64,000 nucleotides of DNA from Agrobacterium tumefaciens (GCF_013337285.1 NZ_SUPW01000005.1:248001-312000); one strand, 5' to 3'. Positions 50,253 through 59,318 are shown, counted from the stretch's first letter. The notes: a model not told the origin generated them from the letters alone. Made by a program: numbers and translations.

Positions 50253-51259
50253 GCGACCTCCACCATGCCTTTGATCACTCCGGCTTTCGGATCGGTCAGA
50301 CCGGCGAATTTGGAAGGCACATCGGCAAGCGTCATACGGTGGGTGATCAGCGCTTCAGGTACCTTGCCTTCCCGCAGCGCCTGCAAAACGCGTTCGAAAT
50401 CCTCAGGCGTGGCGTTGCGGCTGCCGAGCAGCGTCGTCTCGCGCTTGTGAAACTCCGGATCGTTGAAGCTGATATCGCTGGCGACGATGGATACCAGCAC
50501 ATAGGAGCCGCCATGCCCGACGAAGGAAAACCCGCGCTCCATGGCCTTCGGATTGCCCGTCGCATCAAAAACCGCATCGAAGAAATCACCGCCGGTAATA
50601 TCGTAAAGGCGGTCTTTGTCGCCTTCACCAAGCGTTACCGTGTGGGCAACACCGAGGTGCTGCTTGCAGAAATCCAGCCGGTCGGTGCGCCCGTCGATCA
50701 TGGTCACCTCGCCACCATCGAGAGCCGCAAAAACCGCAACCGCCATGCCGATCGGGCCGGCGCCGACGATCAGGACCTTCTGTCCTTTCTCGACCGCTCC
50801 ACGGCGGACCGCATGGGCGCCAATGGCCAGAAATTCAGTCATGGCTGCCTGATCGAGGCTCAGCCCCTCCGCCTTCAGCACGAATTGCTGCGGCACGCTC
50901 AGATATTCGACCATGCCGCCGTCGCGATGAACGCCGAGAACGCCGATATTGCGGCAGCAATTGCTCTTGCCTTTCAGGCAGGCGCTGCACTCACCGCAGG
51001 AAATATAAGGGATGACGGTGACGACGTCGCCTGCCGTAAGATCGCTGCCTTCCGGTGCCTCTTCCACTGTCCCGGAAAGCTCGTGGCCCATGATGCGTGG
51101 GTAGGAAAGATAGGGCTGGTTGCCTGTGAAGATGTGTAAATCCGTACCGCAGACACCGATGCGCCGGATGCGCACCAGCACTTCACCTTCGCCACGAAGA
51201 GGCTTCGGCAGGTCCTTGGCGGTGAGTTGACCGGGAGTGTCACAGAAAATCGCCAGCAT
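50249..51259 (-). CDS. zinc-dependent alcohol dehydrogenase, probable L-galactonate (sugar-acid) 5-dehydrogenase
   Basis: 336 residues of the medium-chain family. Catalytic zinc ligands lie in GVCGTDLH and MGHELSG; the structural zinc cysteines are in CGECSACLKGKSNCC; NAD binds at VGAGPIGMAVAVF. It resembles RspB/LgoD-type enzymes, which oxidise L-galactonate to tagaturonate. Action on 2-keto-3-deoxy-L-fuconate is the main alternative. It lies 3 bp after the lactonase. Confidence 0.85.
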   Translation of the reverse strand: MLAIFCDTPGQLTAKDLPKPLRGEGEVLVRIRRIGVCGTDLHIFTGNQPYLSYPRIMGHELSGTVEEAPEGSDLTAGDVVTVIPYISCGECSACLKGKSNCCRNIGVLGVHRDGGMVEYLSVPQQFVLKAEGLSLDQAAMTEFLAIGAHAVRRGAVEKGQKVLIVGAGPIGMAVAVFAALDGGEVTMIDGRTDRLDFCKQHLGVAHTVTLGEGDKDRLYDITGGDFFDAVFDATGNPKAMERGFSFVGHGGSYVLVSIVASDISFNDPEFHKRETTLLGSRNATPEDFERVLQALREGKVPEALITHRMTLADVPSKFAGLTDPKAGVIKGMVEVA

Positions 51260-51262
51260 GCA

Positions 51263-52084
51263 TCACCTGTCAGAAAGGGAATAAAAACGGATGGCGTTGC
51301 CGCCAAAAACTGCCGCATGGTCCTCTGCCGGCACGATGTCGCGGCAGAAATCCAGCCAGCCCTGATAATCTCCCGCCAGTCGCAACACCGGCCAGTCGCT
51401 GCCGAAGATCGCGCGGTCGGCACCGAAGATTTCCAGAATGGTTTCGGCATAGGGCCGAACCGCTTCCGGCCGCTGATCGCCACGCTCCGTCAGCAGGCCG
51501 GAGAGCTTGCAATGGACGTTGGGAAGAGCAGCCAGAGCCGCCATGTCGCTCCGCCAGCCGCTATAATGACCGGTAGCGATCAATGGCTTCGCACCATGAT
51601 CGATGACAACAGGCAATTGCGGATAACGGCGGGCAAAGGAAAGGAGATGCGGCAGATTGGGCGGCAACACCAGCGCATCAAAGACCAGCCCGTGTTTCAC
51701 CAACGCTTCCACGGCGGCATCCAGCGCCTGATCGTCGATCCAGGCAATATCTTCCATGCCCTGCAGCATGGGGCGCACTCCCTTGAAGGCCGGATGTTTT
51801 GCCCGGCGGGCAATTTCCGTCACCGCATCGGGAGACTTCATGTCCACCCAGCCGACCACGCCCTTGATGAAGTCGGTCTTTTCCGCCAGCTCCAGCATGA
51901 AATCCGTATCGACCGCAGTCTCCATCGTCTGCACCAGCACCGTGCCGGAGACACCGGCTTCGGCCAATAACGGCGACAGATCGGCCGGAAGAAAATCCCG
52001 GTAGATGGCGGCGAGCGACGGCGGCGGCCATTGCCCGGCGCGGTCCTTCATCAACCAGAAATGCTGGTGGGCGTCGATGATCAT
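51263..52084 (-). CDS. amidohydrolase, probable L-fucono/L-galactono-lactonase (COG3618)
   Basis: 273 residues: MIIDAHQHFWL provides the HxH metal site, a later VVIDHGAKP and FGSDWPV carry further ligands. COG3618 members include L-fucono-1,5-lactonase and rhamnonolactonase. It opens the lactone made by the aldose dehydrogenase encoded 4 bp upstream. The start at 52084 puts the HxH near residue 5, as in the family; the longer frame to 52126 overlaps that gene. Confidence 0.88.
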   Translation of the reverse strand: MIIDAHQHFWLMKDRAGQWPPPSLAAIYRDFLPADLSPLLAEAGVSGTVLVQTMETAVDTDFMLELAEKTDFIKGVVGWVDMKSPDAVTEIARRAKHPAFKGVRPMLQGMEDIAWIDDQALDAAVEALVKHGLVFDALVLPPNLPHLLSFARRYPQLPVVIDHGAKPLIATGHYSGWRSDMAALAALPNVHCKLSGLLTERGDQRPEAVRPYAETILEIFGADRAIFGSDWPVLRLAGDYQGWLDFCRDIVPAEDHAAVFGGNAIRFYSLSDR

Positions 52085-52088
52085 GGCC

Positions 52089-53102
52089 TCAGGCCTTTCC
52101 GCCGGGTACGGGCGAACCTTCGGCAATCAGGCCGCGCCTGTGCAACTCAGACCAGAATTCATCCGGGATAGGCTGTTCGAACCATTCGATATTGGAGGCA
52201 AGCTGCTGCGCATTGCGCGCGCCTGACACGACCGTGACCGAAGCCGGATGGGCGAGCGGAAATTGCAGCGCGGCCGCCTGCAACGACACGCTCAGCTCCT
52301 CGCAAACGCCCTGCAGCGCATCGACGCGCGTGAGGATATCGGCAGGCGCATCGGCGTAGTTGAACTTGCGGTTGCCGGCCAGAATGCCCGAATTGAACGC
52401 ACCGGCGACGACGATGCCCACGCCGCTTTCAGCACAGCGGTTCATGAAGGCAAGGCTCTGCTGTTCCAGGAGCGTATAACGACCGGCAAGCATGGCGACG
52501 TCGATATCGAAGACATCCATCGCGTCGCTAACGATCTGCCATTCGTTGACGCCAAGGCCAACAGCTCCGGTCGACCCTTCTTCACGCAGTTTGCCAAGCG
52601 CCCGGAAGCCGCCGCCAGTGGTCAGCTGCTCCCAGTAATGCTGGTGCTTTTCGCCATGGGTGAAGGAGCCGATATCATGCACATAAAGAATATCCGGCTT
52701 CAGAACACCCAGCCGCTGCTGGCTAGCCTCGAAGGAACGCAGGATACCGTCATAGGAATAATCATAAGTCGGGCGGAACGGCAACGGCGCGATATAGGCG
52801 TCCTCTTCCGGGCCGACGGTTTCATCCGGAACCATCACACGACCGACCTTGGTGCTGAGTGTATAATCGCTCCGCTCATGCTCCGTTACCATGGTGCCGA
52901 GACGACGCTCCGATCGCGTGTAACCGTAAAAGGGCGCGGTATCGAAATAACGCATGCCGCTTTCCCATGCCGTATCGAACGCACCTTTGGACTCTTCATA
53001 GGGCGTAACGCGGTAGAGATTGCCCATCTGGGCGCAGCCGAGGCCCATGACCGTGACGTCAACGGCGCGGCGCGGCAATTTGCGTGTATCGGAGACTTTC
53101 AT
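52089..53102 (-). CDS. aldo/keto reductase, probable L-fucose (L-galactose) 1-dehydrogenase
   Basis: 337 residues. The catalytic tetrad is visible: Asp in YFDTAPFYG, Tyr in the same motif, Lys in LSTKVGR and His in YVHDIGS. The subgroup includes L-fucose dehydrogenase, L-galactose dehydrogenase and pyridoxal 4-dehydrogenase. As the first enzyme of the unit it should oxidise the sugar to a lactone with NAD(P). Starts at 53102; the longer frame to 53168 has a poorly conserved N-terminus. Confidence 0.88.
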   Translation of the reverse strand: MKVSDTRKLPRRAVDVTVMGLGCAQMGNLYRVTPYEESKGAFDTAWESGMRYFDTAPFYGYTRSERRLGTMVTEHERSDYTLSTKVGRVMVPDETVGPEEDAYIAPLPFRPTYDYSYDGILRSFEASQQRLGVLKPDILYVHDIGSFTHGEKHQHYWEQLTTGGGFRALGKLREEGSTGAVGLGVNEWQIVSDAMDVFDIDVAMLAGRYTLLEQQSLAFMNRCAESGVGIVVAGAFNSGILAGNRKFNYADAPADILTRVDALQGVCEELSVSLQAAALQFPLAHPASVTVVSGARNAQQLASNIEWFEQPIPDEFWSELHRRGLIAEGSPVPGGKA

Positions 53103-53133
53103 CGCAGGGACTTTCCGGGTTTTTCTTTGAAAA

Positions 53134-53159
53134 GGCGCGCCGCCGTAAAGCGGCGCGCC
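53134..53159 (-). terminator. strong hairpin between transporter and enzyme genes
   Basis: GGCGCGCCGC and GCGGCGCGCC form a perfect 10-bp GC stem around a 6-base loop, followed on the minus strand by TTTTC. It lies 8 bp after the binding-protein stop. It could be a partial terminator or a stabiliser of the binding-protein mRNA. Confidence 0.7.
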
Positions 53160-53167
53160 GTCATGCA

Positions 53168-54109
53168 TTAGTACAGAACGTTCTTGGCTTCCGGCTTTTC
53201 AACGTTGTCCTTAGTGACGACAACGACGCCAGTGTCGACGAACTTCTCAACCTTTTCCTTGTTGATGAGCTTGGTGATGGTTTCCACACCCTTTTCACCC
53301 ATCTGGTAGGAACCCTGAACGACGATGCCGGCCAGCGTGCCGTCCTTGACGAAGCCCTGAAGGTCCTGATTGCCGTCGAAGCCGATGCCGATGACCTTGC
53401 CGGCCTTACCGGTCTGGGCGAGCGCACGGCCAACGCCGATTGCCGTCGGCTCATTGGCGCCGAAGATGCCCTTCAGATCGGAATTCGCGGCCAGAACGTC
53501 GGTGGTCTGGTTCAGCGCGGTCGCCATCTGCGACTGCGAATAGAAAGGACCGACAATCTTAAGGTTGGAATTCATCTGGATGTAATCGGTGAAACCGCCA
53601 ACGCGGCCAATTTCCGAACCGGCGCCGGCGACGTATGACATGACGGCAATCTTGCCTTCCTTGCCCACCTTGTCGATCAGCGCCTGCGCTGCCAGTTCGC
53701 CGGCTTTCTTGTTATCGGTCGCGAGGAACGACTGGTAATATTGCTCCGAGCCGCTGGCCAGCTGCGAGTCGATCAGAACCACGGGAATACGGGCTTCCCA
53801 GGCCTTCTTGACGGCCGGAACCAGTGCATCCGGATCGGAAGGGGCAAGAACAATGCCTGCGACCTTACGGTTGATGGCGTTTTCAACCATGTTGACCTGG
53901 TCGGCGATCGCGGATTCGGCAGCCGGACCCTGGAAAGTCATGGTGTTGCCGGAAGAGTTCTTCATCGCCGCATCGGCGCCCTTCTGGACGTTCTGCCAGA
54001 AAGTGGAGTTGACGGTCTTGACAATGACGGCGATTTCGCCGGCCTGCACGGTGGAAACGCTCCACAGCGCGATTGCGGATGTCAGAAGGGCGGTCGCAAG
54101 TTTGTTCAT
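53168..54109 (-). CDS. sugar ABC transporter periplasmic binding protein (RbsB type)
   Basis: 313 residues with a signal peptide (LLTSAIALWSVSTVQAG). The type-1 periplasmic fold is shown by IAVIVKTVNSTFWQNVQKGA, GIVLAPSDPDALVPAV, VLIDSQL, and GIFGANEPTAIGVGRAL. The ligand is unknown; an L-fucose-like sugar is inferred from the neighbours. Confidence 0.92.
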   Translation of the reverse strand: MNKLATALLTSAIALWSVSTVQAGEIAVIVKTVNSTFWQNVQKGADAAMKNSSGNTMTFQGPAAESAIADQVNMVENAINRKVAGIVLAPSDPDALVPAVKKAWEARIPVVLIDSQLASGSEQYYQSFLATDNKKAGELAAQALIDKVGKEGKIAVMSYVAGAGSEIGRVGGFTDYIQMNSNLKIVGPFYSQSQMATALNQTTDVLAANSDLKGIFGANEPTAIGVGRALAQTGKAGKVIGIGFDGNQDLQGFVKDGTLAGIVVQGSYQMGEKGVETITKLINKEKVEKFVDTGVVVVTKDNVEKPEAKNVLY

Positions 54110-54185
54110 TTCTTCCTCCGTGATGTCGGCATACCGGGCCTCCCCTTGCCGATCTTTTTTGCGGAAAGGGTCCGCAGGCCCTTGA

Positions 54186-55208
54186 TCAGCGGCGGTTGCG
54201 CAACTGGTCGATCCAGACGGTGACCAGAATGACGAGGCCGATGATGATCTGTTGCGTGAAGGCGGAGACGCCGTTCATATTGAGACCGTTGCGCAGGATA
54301 CCGATGACGAAGGCGCCGATGGCTGTGCCGGAAATGGTACCAACGCCCCCGATCAGCGATGTGCCGCCAATGACGGCACTGGCAATCGCATCCAGCTCAT
54401 ACATCACGCCTTCATTCGGCTGGGCGGTGACGAGGCGCGACATCAGCACGCAGCCCGTCAGTCCAGCGAGCGTGCCGGACAGAATGTAGGTGAAATTGGT
54501 AACGCGGGCGACGTTCACGCCAGACAGGCGCGCCGCATCCGCATTGGAACCGACGGCATAGATATGACGGCCGAGGATCGAGCGGTTGAGCATGAAGGAA
54601 ACCGCAAGCGCAATCACCACCATCAGGATGACAGGGTAGGGGATGCCCGGAAACACCACGTTCGGGAAGCCGTCGTCACCGATATTGACGATGCGGAAGA
54701 GAGCGCCATTGCCGAGTTCGCCGAAGGATTCGCCGAGGCCAGAAACAGCACGCGCACCGGTGATCTGCAGGGCCACGCCGCGGGCGATCAGCATCATGCC
54801 AAGTGTGGCGATAAAGGGCGGCAGCTTAAAGCGTGTGACAAGCAGGCCGTTGATGAAGCCGCAAAGCGACCCCGTCAGAATGCCGAGAAACATGCCGATC
54901 GGCACCGGCATGCCAAGTTCTTTCACCGCAAGGGCTGCAACGACGCCGGCGAGCGCAAGCACTGAGCCAACGGAAAGATCGATACCGCCGGTGATGATGA
55001 CGCAGGTTGCGCCGATACCCAGCAGCGCGATGGACGTGACCTGCAATGCGATCGTCATGCCATTATTAACGGTGAAGAAAGCGCTGCTGGTTGCGGAGAA
55101 GACCGCTACAAGCGCAACGAGGCTGCCAAGCGCCGCAAATTTCTGGATGATGTCCTTTTGGCGGTCGCTGAAAGCGAAGCTCTTCTTTGGTTCTGCAATA
55201 TTGGCCAT
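54186..55208 (-). CDS. sugar ABC transporter permease (RbsC type)
   Basis: 340 residues with about 8-10 membrane segments. ITGGIDLSVGSVLALAGV and the FKLPPFIATLGMMLIARG region are the family signatures. The ATG at 55208 follows AGGAACG; a GTG at 55220 overlaps rbsA. It lies 8 bp after the ATPase gene. Confidence 0.94.
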   Translation of the reverse strand: MANIAEPKKSFAFSDRQKDIIQKFAALGSLVALVAVFSATSSAFFTVNNGMTIALQVTSIALLGIGATCVIITGGIDLSVGSVLALAGVVAALAVKELGMPVPIGMFLGILTGSLCGFINGLLVTRFKLPPFIATLGMMLIARGVALQITGARAVSGLGESFGELGNGALFRIVNIGDDGFPNVVFPGIPYPVILMVVIALAVSFMLNRSILGRHIYAVGSNADAARLSGVNVARVTNFTYILSGTLAGLTGCVLMSRLVTAQPNEGVMYELDAIASAVIGGTSLIGGVGTISGTAIGAFVIGILRNGLNMNGVSAFTQQIIIGLVILVTVWIDQLRNRR

Positions 55209-55216
55209 GTCGTTCC

Positions 55217-56779
55217 TCACTGCGCGGCCCGGCCGTAACCGGACGCATACCGCATGATTTCTTCCTGATTGGTCTTGGCGGTCTCAAGCACGCCCGTGAT
55301 CCGGCCCTGGTGGAAAACGGCGATGCGATCCGTCAGCCCGAGAATTTCCGGCAGCTCTGAACTGATGAGAACAACGCCGATGCCCTTCGCAGCCAGTTCG
55401 TCCATGATCTTGTAGATCGCGAATTTCGCGCCGACATCGATGCCGCGCGTCGGCTCATCGAAGAAGAGCACACGCGACTGCCGGAACAGCCATTTGCCGA
55501 TGATGATTTTCTGCTGATTACCACCAGAGAGCAGCCGCACCGTCTGCTGGATGGAAGGCGTGCGAATATTCAGAAGGTCGACGTAACGTCTGGCGACATC
55601 GTCGTGCTTCTTGAAATCGATCAGTCCGAAACGGTTGGAAACCTCGCCGATATTGGCAAGAGTTGTGTTTGCAGCAACGGACATCTTGATGGCCAGACCA
55701 TCGCTCTTTCTATCTTCCGACAGATAGGCAATGCCTTCCCTGATGGCGTCCTGCGGTGAGCGAATGGAAAGCTCGCGGCTCTCAAAAACGATTTTTCCAC
55801 TATCGAGGGCATCGGCTCCGAAGATCGCACGCGCCACCTCGGTGCGCCCAGCCCCCATCAGCCCGGCAAAACCGAGAATTTCGCCGCGCCGCAGTGAGAA
55901 GGAGACATTCTGAAACACGCCCGCGCGCGTCAATCCCTCGGCAGAGAAGATGATATCTTCGGAGGGATTCGATGTGCGCTCCGGGAACTTGTCTTCCAGT
56001 GAGCGCCCGACCATGCGCGTGACGATATCGTCAACGGTGATCGAAGCGAAATCGTCGGTAGAAATATAACGCCCGTCGCGCAGAACCGTCACGCGATCGA
56101 CGATCTCGGCCATTTCATCAAGACGATGAGAAATATAGACAATGCCGACACCGGATGCCTTGAGATCGCGAATGACCTTAAACAGCAGCCGCGTTTCCTG
56201 CTCGGTCAGCGAGGAGGTTGGCTCGTCCATGATGAGCACTTCAGCGTCAAGAGAGAGCGCCTTGGCGATCTCCACCATCTGACATTGGGCGACGGAGAGG
56301 CCACGCACAATCTGATCGGGGTCGATATCGACTCCCAGCCGATCGAGACAGCGTTTGGCATCGAGGCACAGCTTTTTGCGGTCGACGAGAAAGCCACGGC
56401 GCGGCTCGCGGGCAAGATAGATGTTTTCGGCAACGGAGAGATGAGGAACGAGGTTGAGTTCCTGATGGATAATAGCGATGCCTGCAGCTTCGGACTCCAG
56501 CGGCGATGCATATTGCACCTTCACGCCCTTGTGCAGGATCGTGCCGTCGCTCGGCTGGTAAACGCCGCTGATGATTTTCATCAGTGTCGATTTTCCAGCG
56601 CCATTCTCGCCGCAGACAGCGTGCACTTCGCCGCTGCGCAGATCGAAATGCACATTCGACAGCGCCTTGACGCCCGGAAATTCCTTGCTGATGTTTTCAA
56701 GACGCAGGAGGGCCGAACGCTCCGCGCCCGTCTCCTCAGGCGAAAAATCGCCCCGAATTGTCGATGCGCCCTGCGGCAT
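55217..56779 (-). CDS. sugar ABC transporter ATP-binding protein (RbsA type)
   Basis: 520 residues with two ABC domains. The first has GENGAGKSTLM, LSVAQCQMVEIAKAL and LIMDEPTSSL. The second has GLMGAGRTEVAR in place of a canonical Walker A, and LSGGNQQKIIIGKW, FFDEPTRGIDVGAK. The ATG at 56779 follows GGAGG. First gene of the nine-gene minus-strand unit. Confidence 0.95.
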   Translation of the reverse strand: MPQGASTIRGDFSPEETGAERSALLRLENISKEFPGVKALSNVHFDLRSGEVHAVCGENGAGKSTLMKIISGVYQPSDGTILHKGVKVQYASPLESEAAGIAIIHQELNLVPHLSVAENIYLAREPRRGFLVDRKKLCLDAKRCLDRLGVDIDPDQIVRGLSVAQCQMVEIAKALSLDAEVLIMDEPTSSLTEQETRLLFKVIRDLKASGVGIVYISHRLDEMAEIVDRVTVLRDGRYISTDDFASITVDDIVTRMVGRSLEDKFPERTSNPSEDIIFSAEGLTRAGVFQNVSFSLRRGEILGFAGLMGAGRTEVARAIFGADALDSGKIVFESRELSIRSPQDAIREGIAYLSEDRKSDGLAIKMSVAANTTLANIGEVSNRFGLIDFKKHDDVARRYVDLLNIRTPSIQQTVRLLSGGNQQKIIIGKWLFRQSRVLFFDEPTRGIDVGAKFAIYKIMDELAAKGIGVVLISSELPEILGLTDRIAVFHQGRITGVLETAKTNQEEIMRYASGYGRAAQ

Positions 56780-56835
56780 CTGGAAACCTCCCACCCGTGT
56801 TCCCCGCTCCACCGGGGTGCCTTCAACAGGCCAAA

Positions 56836-57052
56836 TGGTTAGGCCGGTTTTTTTGAATGGTCAAGCCAATTAGGCCAAAATTTGAAATACGGTTTTGAAA
56901 GGAACGGAATGCCTACCTATAGAAAACAGATATAATTCTGTAAATTCTTATATTTAAGTAATTTCTTGCGTATTGATACGCTTGGCGTTACGGTAAGGCC
57001 AAATAGAGATTGCAGACAGGGCTTATCGAAAAACACATGAATGGTCAGGCCA
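56836..57052. promoter_or_regulatory. five TGGTCAGGCCA-like elements, candidate GntR operators
   Basis: Copies at 56836-56846 (TGGTTAGGCCG), 56858-56868 (TGGTCAAGCCA), 56867-56877 (CAATTAGGCCA), 56991-57001 (CGGTAAGGCCA) and 57042-57052 (TGGTCAGGCCA). The best copy is the imperfect palindrome TGGTC-A-GGCCA, like FadR-type operators. On the minus strand the first two overlap a TTGACC-N17-TAACCA promoter-like pair for the transporter unit. The last one lies in codons 2-6 of the regulator gene. Confidence 0.55.
56895..56923 (+). promoter_or_regulatory. sigma-70-type promoter of gntR
   Basis: TTGAAA (56895-56900), 17 bp, then TATAGA (56918-56923). An inverted repeat ACAGA-N6-TCTGT (56926-56941) sits directly downstream and may be a further operator. 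Confidence 0.6.
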
Positions 57053-57729
57053 AAATAGCGGAACCACGCCGGCTCTATCAGCAGATAGCGGACCAGATAC
57101 GTGAACTCATTGATCTCGGTGAATTTCTGCCCGGAACACGGCTTCCGGCCGAACGGGAGCTGGCGCAGAAGCTCGGTGTATCGAGACCCTCGTTGCGAGA
57201 GGCGCTGATTGCGCTTGAAATCGACAACACTGTCGAAATTCGTATGGGTTCCGGTGTCTATGTATCGACAGAGGCTCTCCAGACTACCCATCACACCAAA
57301 TCGCTGGGCGACAGCCCCTCTGAACTGATGCAGGCGCGCGCCGCCCTGGAAGGCGCAACCATCGTGCTGGCGGCAAGCCGCATGACAGATGAAACGATCT
57401 CAAGCCTTCGCCAGATCCTGAATACCATGCAGAAGGAAATCGAGGCCGGACGCAAACCGCTGGATCAGGATCGGCTGTTTCACGTCACCATTGCCGAACA
57501 ATCCGGCAACAGCGTCCTCACACGGCTGGTGGCAAATCTTTTCGACGAACGACACAGCCCCATTTCAGCCCAGTTGCGGGTCAAATTCGAGGATCGGGAT
57601 ACCTGGACCCATGCGCTTCAGGAGCACGAAGCCATTCTGGCAGCTCTCGAACTCAAGGATCCGCTATTGGCGCAGGCGGCCATTCATATCCATCTGGAAG
57701 GCTCCAAGCGGCGCTGGGTCGAAAGCTGA
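57037..57729 (+). CDS. GntR-family regulator, FadR/FCD subfamily
   Basis: 230 residues. The N-terminal winged helix (RLYQQIADQIRELIDLGE, LPAERELAQKLGVSRPSLREAL) is followed by an FCD effector domain (ARAALEGATIVLAA, DRLFHVTIAEQSGN, HEAILAALE). It diverges from the transporter unit and precedes the UxaA-like gene by 42 bp, so it probably controls both. The ATG at 57037 is preferred over a TTG at 57010; no clear ribosome site is present. Confidence 0.92.
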   Translation: MNGQAKIAEPRRLYQQIADQIRELIDLGEFLPGTRLPAERELAQKLGVSRPSLREALIALEIDNTVEIRMGSGVYVSTEALQTTHHTKSLGDSPSELMQARAALEGATIVLAASRMTDETISSLRQILNTMQKEIEAGRKPLDQDRLFHVTIAEQSGNSVLTRLVANLFDERHSPISAQLRVKFEDRDTWTHALQEHEAILAALELKDPLLAQAAIHIHLEGSKRRWVES

Positions 57730-57771
57730 GTTAAAAACATAGCAGGCAATATACCGGGAGGAGGAAAACCC

Positions 57772-59304
57772 GTGAGTGAGAATTCCGAGGCAACCATTTT
57801 GCTGAACGCCAACGACAATGTTGCGGTGGCGCGCCGGTCAATTCCGGCCGGTGGTGCGACGGGGAGGGGCGATCTGACGGCTCGTGAGTTGATCGGGCGC
57901 GGGCACAAAGTGGCCCTGAAATACATCAAATCCGGAGACGAGGTACTGAAATACGGCCAGGTGATCGGTATCGCCACTCAGGATATCGAACCGGGCCGAC
58001 ACGTGCATCTGCACAATCTCGCAATGGTGCCCTCCGAGCATACACATCAGTTCAGCGTCGATATCGAAGAAAAGGGCATGGTGCCGGAAACCGAGCGCCG
58101 CACCTTCATGGGTTATGATCGCGGGCTCGGCGGCGTGGGCACACGCAACTATATCGGCGTCATCGCATCGGTGAACTGTTCCGCCACGGTGTCGCGTTAT
58201 ATCGCCGACTACTTCAACAAGCAGGGTGGACTTGACGGTTTCGACAATGTCGATGGCGTCGTAGCGCTGACGCACGGCGGGGGCTGCGCGCTGAATACCA
58301 AATCGGAAGGCTATCGCCTTCTGATCCGCACCATCCAGGGTTATGCTCGCCATCCCAATTTCGGCGGTATTCTGCTGATCGGCCTCGGCTGCGAAACCAA
58401 CCAGATCGCCCCTATCCTCGAACATTACAAGATGGAAGAGGGCGAGCGGCTGCGCACCATGACGATCCAGCAGCACGGCGGCACGCGCAAGACAATCGAT
58501 GCGGCGATTACCGAGATCAAGGCCATGCTGCCGATGGTCAATGCCGCCCGCCGTACCGAACAACCGCTTTCGAAGCTGAAGGTGGCGCTGGAATGCGGCG
58601 GTTCGGATGGCTACTCCGGCATCTCCGCGAACCCGGCCTTGGGTTATGCATCCGACCTCATCGTCCGCAATGGCGGCACGACGGTTCTTTCCGAAACACC
58701 GGAGATTTACGGCGCGGAGCACCTGCTGACAAAGCGCGCCGTCACCCCGGCGGTCGCCGAAAAGCTGTTGCAGCGCATCGACTGGTGGCGGGATTATACC
58801 GCGCGCAATGGCGATGAACTCAACAACAACCCCTCCCATGGCAACAAGCTCGGTGGGCTGACCACCATTCTGGAGAAATCGCTGGGTGCAGTCGCCAAGG
58901 GCGGTTCCATGCCGTTGAAGGCCGTTTACGAATTCGCCGAGACCGTCACCGAGCAAGGTTTCGTTTTCATGGATACACCCGGCTACGATCCCGTTGCCGT
59001 TACTGGCCAGGTCGCCGGCGGCTGCAACGTCATCTGTTTCACCACCGGCCGCGGCTCGGTGTCCGGTTTCAAGCCGTCACCCTGCATCAAGATCGCCACC
59101 AATTCCGAAATGTATGAACACATGAAGGAAGACATGGATATCAACTGCGGTGAGATTGTTACCGGTACAGAAACTATCGAAGAATCCGGCAAACGAATTT
59201 TCGAACATATTCTGGCCGTGGCTTCCGGCGACAAGACGGTGAGCGAAATTTACGACTACGGCGACAACGAATTCGTGCCGTGGCAGGTCGGGGCGGTGAC
59301 CTGA
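57772..59304 (+). CDS. UxaA-family altronate dehydratase-like protein
   Basis: 510 residues: an N-terminal SAF domain (to about residue 100) and a C-terminal altronate/galactarate dehydratase domain (GTRNYIGVIASVNCSATV, THGGGCAL, GLGCETNQI, ECGGSDGYSGISANPALG). It would convert D-altronate to 2-keto-3-deoxygluconate. The start is a GTG behind GGGAGGAGG. Probably cotranscribed with the regulator. Confidence 0.92.
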   Translation: MSENSEATILLNANDNVAVARRSIPAGGATGRGDLTARELIGRGHKVALKYIKSGDEVLKYGQVIGIATQDIEPGRHVHLHNLAMVPSEHTHQFSVDIEEKGMVPETERRTFMGYDRGLGGVGTRNYIGVIASVNCSATVSRYIADYFNKQGGLDGFDNVDGVVALTHGGGCALNTKSEGYRLLIRTIQGYARHPNFGGILLIGLGCETNQIAPILEHYKMEEGERLRTMTIQQHGGTRKTIDAAITEIKAMLPMVNAARRTEQPLSKLKVALECGGSDGYSGISANPALGYASDLIVRNGGTTVLSETPEIYGAEHLLTKRAVTPAVAEKLLQRIDWWRDYTARNGDELNNNPSHGNKLGGLTTILEKSLGAVAKGGSMPLKAVYEFAETVTEQGFVFMDTPGYDPVAVTGQVAGGCNVICFTTGRGSVSGFKPSPCIKIATNSEMYEHMKEDMDINCGEIVTGTETIEESGKRIFEHILAVASGDKTVSEIYDYGDNEFVPWQVGAVT

Positions 59305-59318
59305 ACAAAGGTCAAAAT

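Noticed and set aside
54148-54175. GCGGA/TCCGC hairpin between permease and binding-protein genes
   Set aside because: Short stem followed by A on the minus strand; no sign of a terminator.
57838-58956. 372-residue minus-strand frame
   Set aside because: Antisense to the UxaA-like gene, whose sequence is strongly conserved.
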